A DNA stretch of 5,751 bases from an uncultured Faecalibacterium sp. GTDB taxonomy: Bacteria > Bacillota > Clostridia > Oscillospirales > Ruminococcaceae. Shown here in pieces: positions 5,558-5,751 of the stretch (positions within the stretch are counted from its first letter, which is position 1; each line of letters begins with the position of its first letter). Made by a program: the position numbers and the translations under genes. The stretch covers positions 1 through 5,751 of the forward strand of contig CAKTGQ010000053.1 of the NCBI GenBank assembly GCA_934561555.1, read 5' to 3'. The notes under the pieces are model-generated. The model was not told where the DNA came from. It was given only the letters and a program-made list of their open reading frames with translations, and made no database searches.

Positions 5558-5602
5558 AACCCTCTCAGGCGCTCCCGCGCCAGCTCTCCCGAAGGGAGAG
5601 CC
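5558..5602 (+). repeat. Hairpin repeat, copy C
   Basis: It begins AACCCTCTCA. A 5-bp hairpin follows, GGCGC/GCGCC (5568-5581, loop TCCC), then an 8-bp hairpin, GCTCTCCC/GGGAGAGC (5583-5601, loop GAA). It has the same order of parts and the same leading nine bases as copies A and B at the other end of the window, with different stem sequences. It lacks a T-tract after the second hairpin, so it is not an obvious terminator. Confidence 0.75.
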
Positions 5603-5615
5603 AAGCCGTAAAGTT

Positions 5616-5631
5616 TAACACTAAAGTGTTA
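5616..5631. promoter_or_regulatory. 16-bp near-perfect palindrome, operator-like
   Basis: TAACACT and AGTGTTA flank a central AA, giving 7-bp arms. The size and symmetry resemble a repressor half-site pair, and it lies between the hairpin repeat and the AT-rich right end. It is about 180 bp from the pheA promoter, so it more probably serves a gene beyond the right edge. I cannot assign a regulator family. Confidence 0.35.
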
Positions 5632-5657
5632 GGTGCAATGAGAAAGTTTCCGGTAGT

Positions 5658-5734
5658 GCTCTTGCCTCTCCCTTTGATGCGAATCAATAGTAGAAATATT
5701 TATTAGAGATAATCAGACAAGCAAAGGCAAGAGC
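5658..5734. repeat. 10-bp inverted repeats bounding a 57-bp AT-rich segment
   Basis: GCTCTTGCCT (5658-5667) and AGGCAAGAGC (5725-5734) are perfect inverted arms. The enclosed segment is markedly AT-rich compared with the rest of the window. The arrangement could be a long-loop hairpin, a remnant of a small non-autonomous element, or chance; no target-site duplication is evident. Confidence 0.35.
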
Positions 5735-5751
5735 GGCAAAGACATGAAAAA

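Larger units (their letters stand above)
5403..5751. other. Non-coding region upstream of the operon
   Basis: These 349 bases hold no gene I can support. They contain, going away from pheA, the short leader, the extended -10 promoter, an 8-bp-arm inverted repeat, an A-rich stretch (about 5525-5555), one hairpin repeat copy, a 16-bp palindrome and an AT-rich right end. From about 5610 the base composition is clearly more AT-rich than in the coding part. A 22-codon open frame (5638-5706, plus) and an ATG at 5744 are visible but unsupported. Confidence 0.6.

Noticed and set aside
5638..5706. A 22-codon plus-strand open frame with a short basic then hydrophobic peptide, preceded by AGGTG.
   Set aside because: It is too short, its spacing is poor, no promoter is clear, and it runs into one arm of an inverted repeat. 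A leader peptide role is possible but unsupported.
5674..5713. A possible plus-strand promoter (TTGATG with TATTTA, or GATAAT) for a gene beyond the edge.
   Set aside because: The hexamers match poorly or have wrong spacing; AT-rich DNA gives such matches easily.
5684..5751. A minus-strand frame open from the right edge to TGA at 5686-5684, with a hydrophobic translation.
   Set aside because: Only about 21 codons are visible and no motif is recognisable, so it cannot be told from chance. The C-terminus of an upstream gene is possible and needs sequence beyond 5751.

Overview
The window holds most of a shikimate / aromatic amino acid biosynthesis cluster, all encoded on the minus strand. It is GC-rich, with codons mostly ending in G or C. 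The intergenic repeats have the form AACCCTCTC, then a small GC hairpin, then a second hairpin of the CTCCC-gaa-GGGAG type. From memory, such repeats are common in Faecalibacterium, Subdoligranulum, Gemmiger and related Oscillospirales. The gene families and strong AGGAGG-type ribosome binding sites also fit a Gram-positive Clostridia-class gut bacterium. The taxon is an inference, not a match.

Layout, in the direction of transcription (right to left). (1) 5751-5403 is a non-coding leader and intergenic region. It carries an AT-rich stretch, two inverted repeats, one hairpin repeat copy and a good extended -10 promoter ending about 45 bp before the first gene. (2) pheA (5402-4332) encodes chorismate mutase / prephenate dehydratase / ACT. 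(3) aroB (4335-3292) encodes 3-dehydroquinate synthase. (4) aroC (3288-2146) encodes chorismate synthase. (5) A fused aroE-aroK gene (2144-882) encodes shikimate dehydrogenase plus shikimate kinase in one chain. (6) An aroQ-family gene (901-437) encodes a type II dehydroquinate dehydratase-like protein. (7) 436-234 is packed with inverted hairpin repeats. (8) The first 77 codons of a type I-beta DAHP synthase (233-1) run off the left edge. Genes 2 to 6 are separated by 1-3 bp or overlap, each with its own Shine-Dalgarno sequence, so they look like one translationally coupled operon. The DAHP synthase gene is set apart by the repeat block.

Together these proteins would carry erythrose-4-phosphate and phosphoenolpyruvate through 3-dehydroquinate, shikimate and shikimate-3-phosphate to chorismate, and on to phenylpyruvate. 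EPSP synthase (aroA) is the one shikimate-pathway step with no gene in the window. The aroQ-like protein aligns without gaps to classical type II dehydratases over most of its length. It nevertheless lacks the catalytic tyrosine, the lid arginine and the active-site histidine, so dehydratase activity from this gene is doubtful. That is the most surprising observation here. The ACT domain of PheA also departs from the usual phenylalanine-binding motifs, and its mutase domain has Glu where Gln is usual. I found no mobile element, CRISPR array or RNA gene, and no wholly unknown system.
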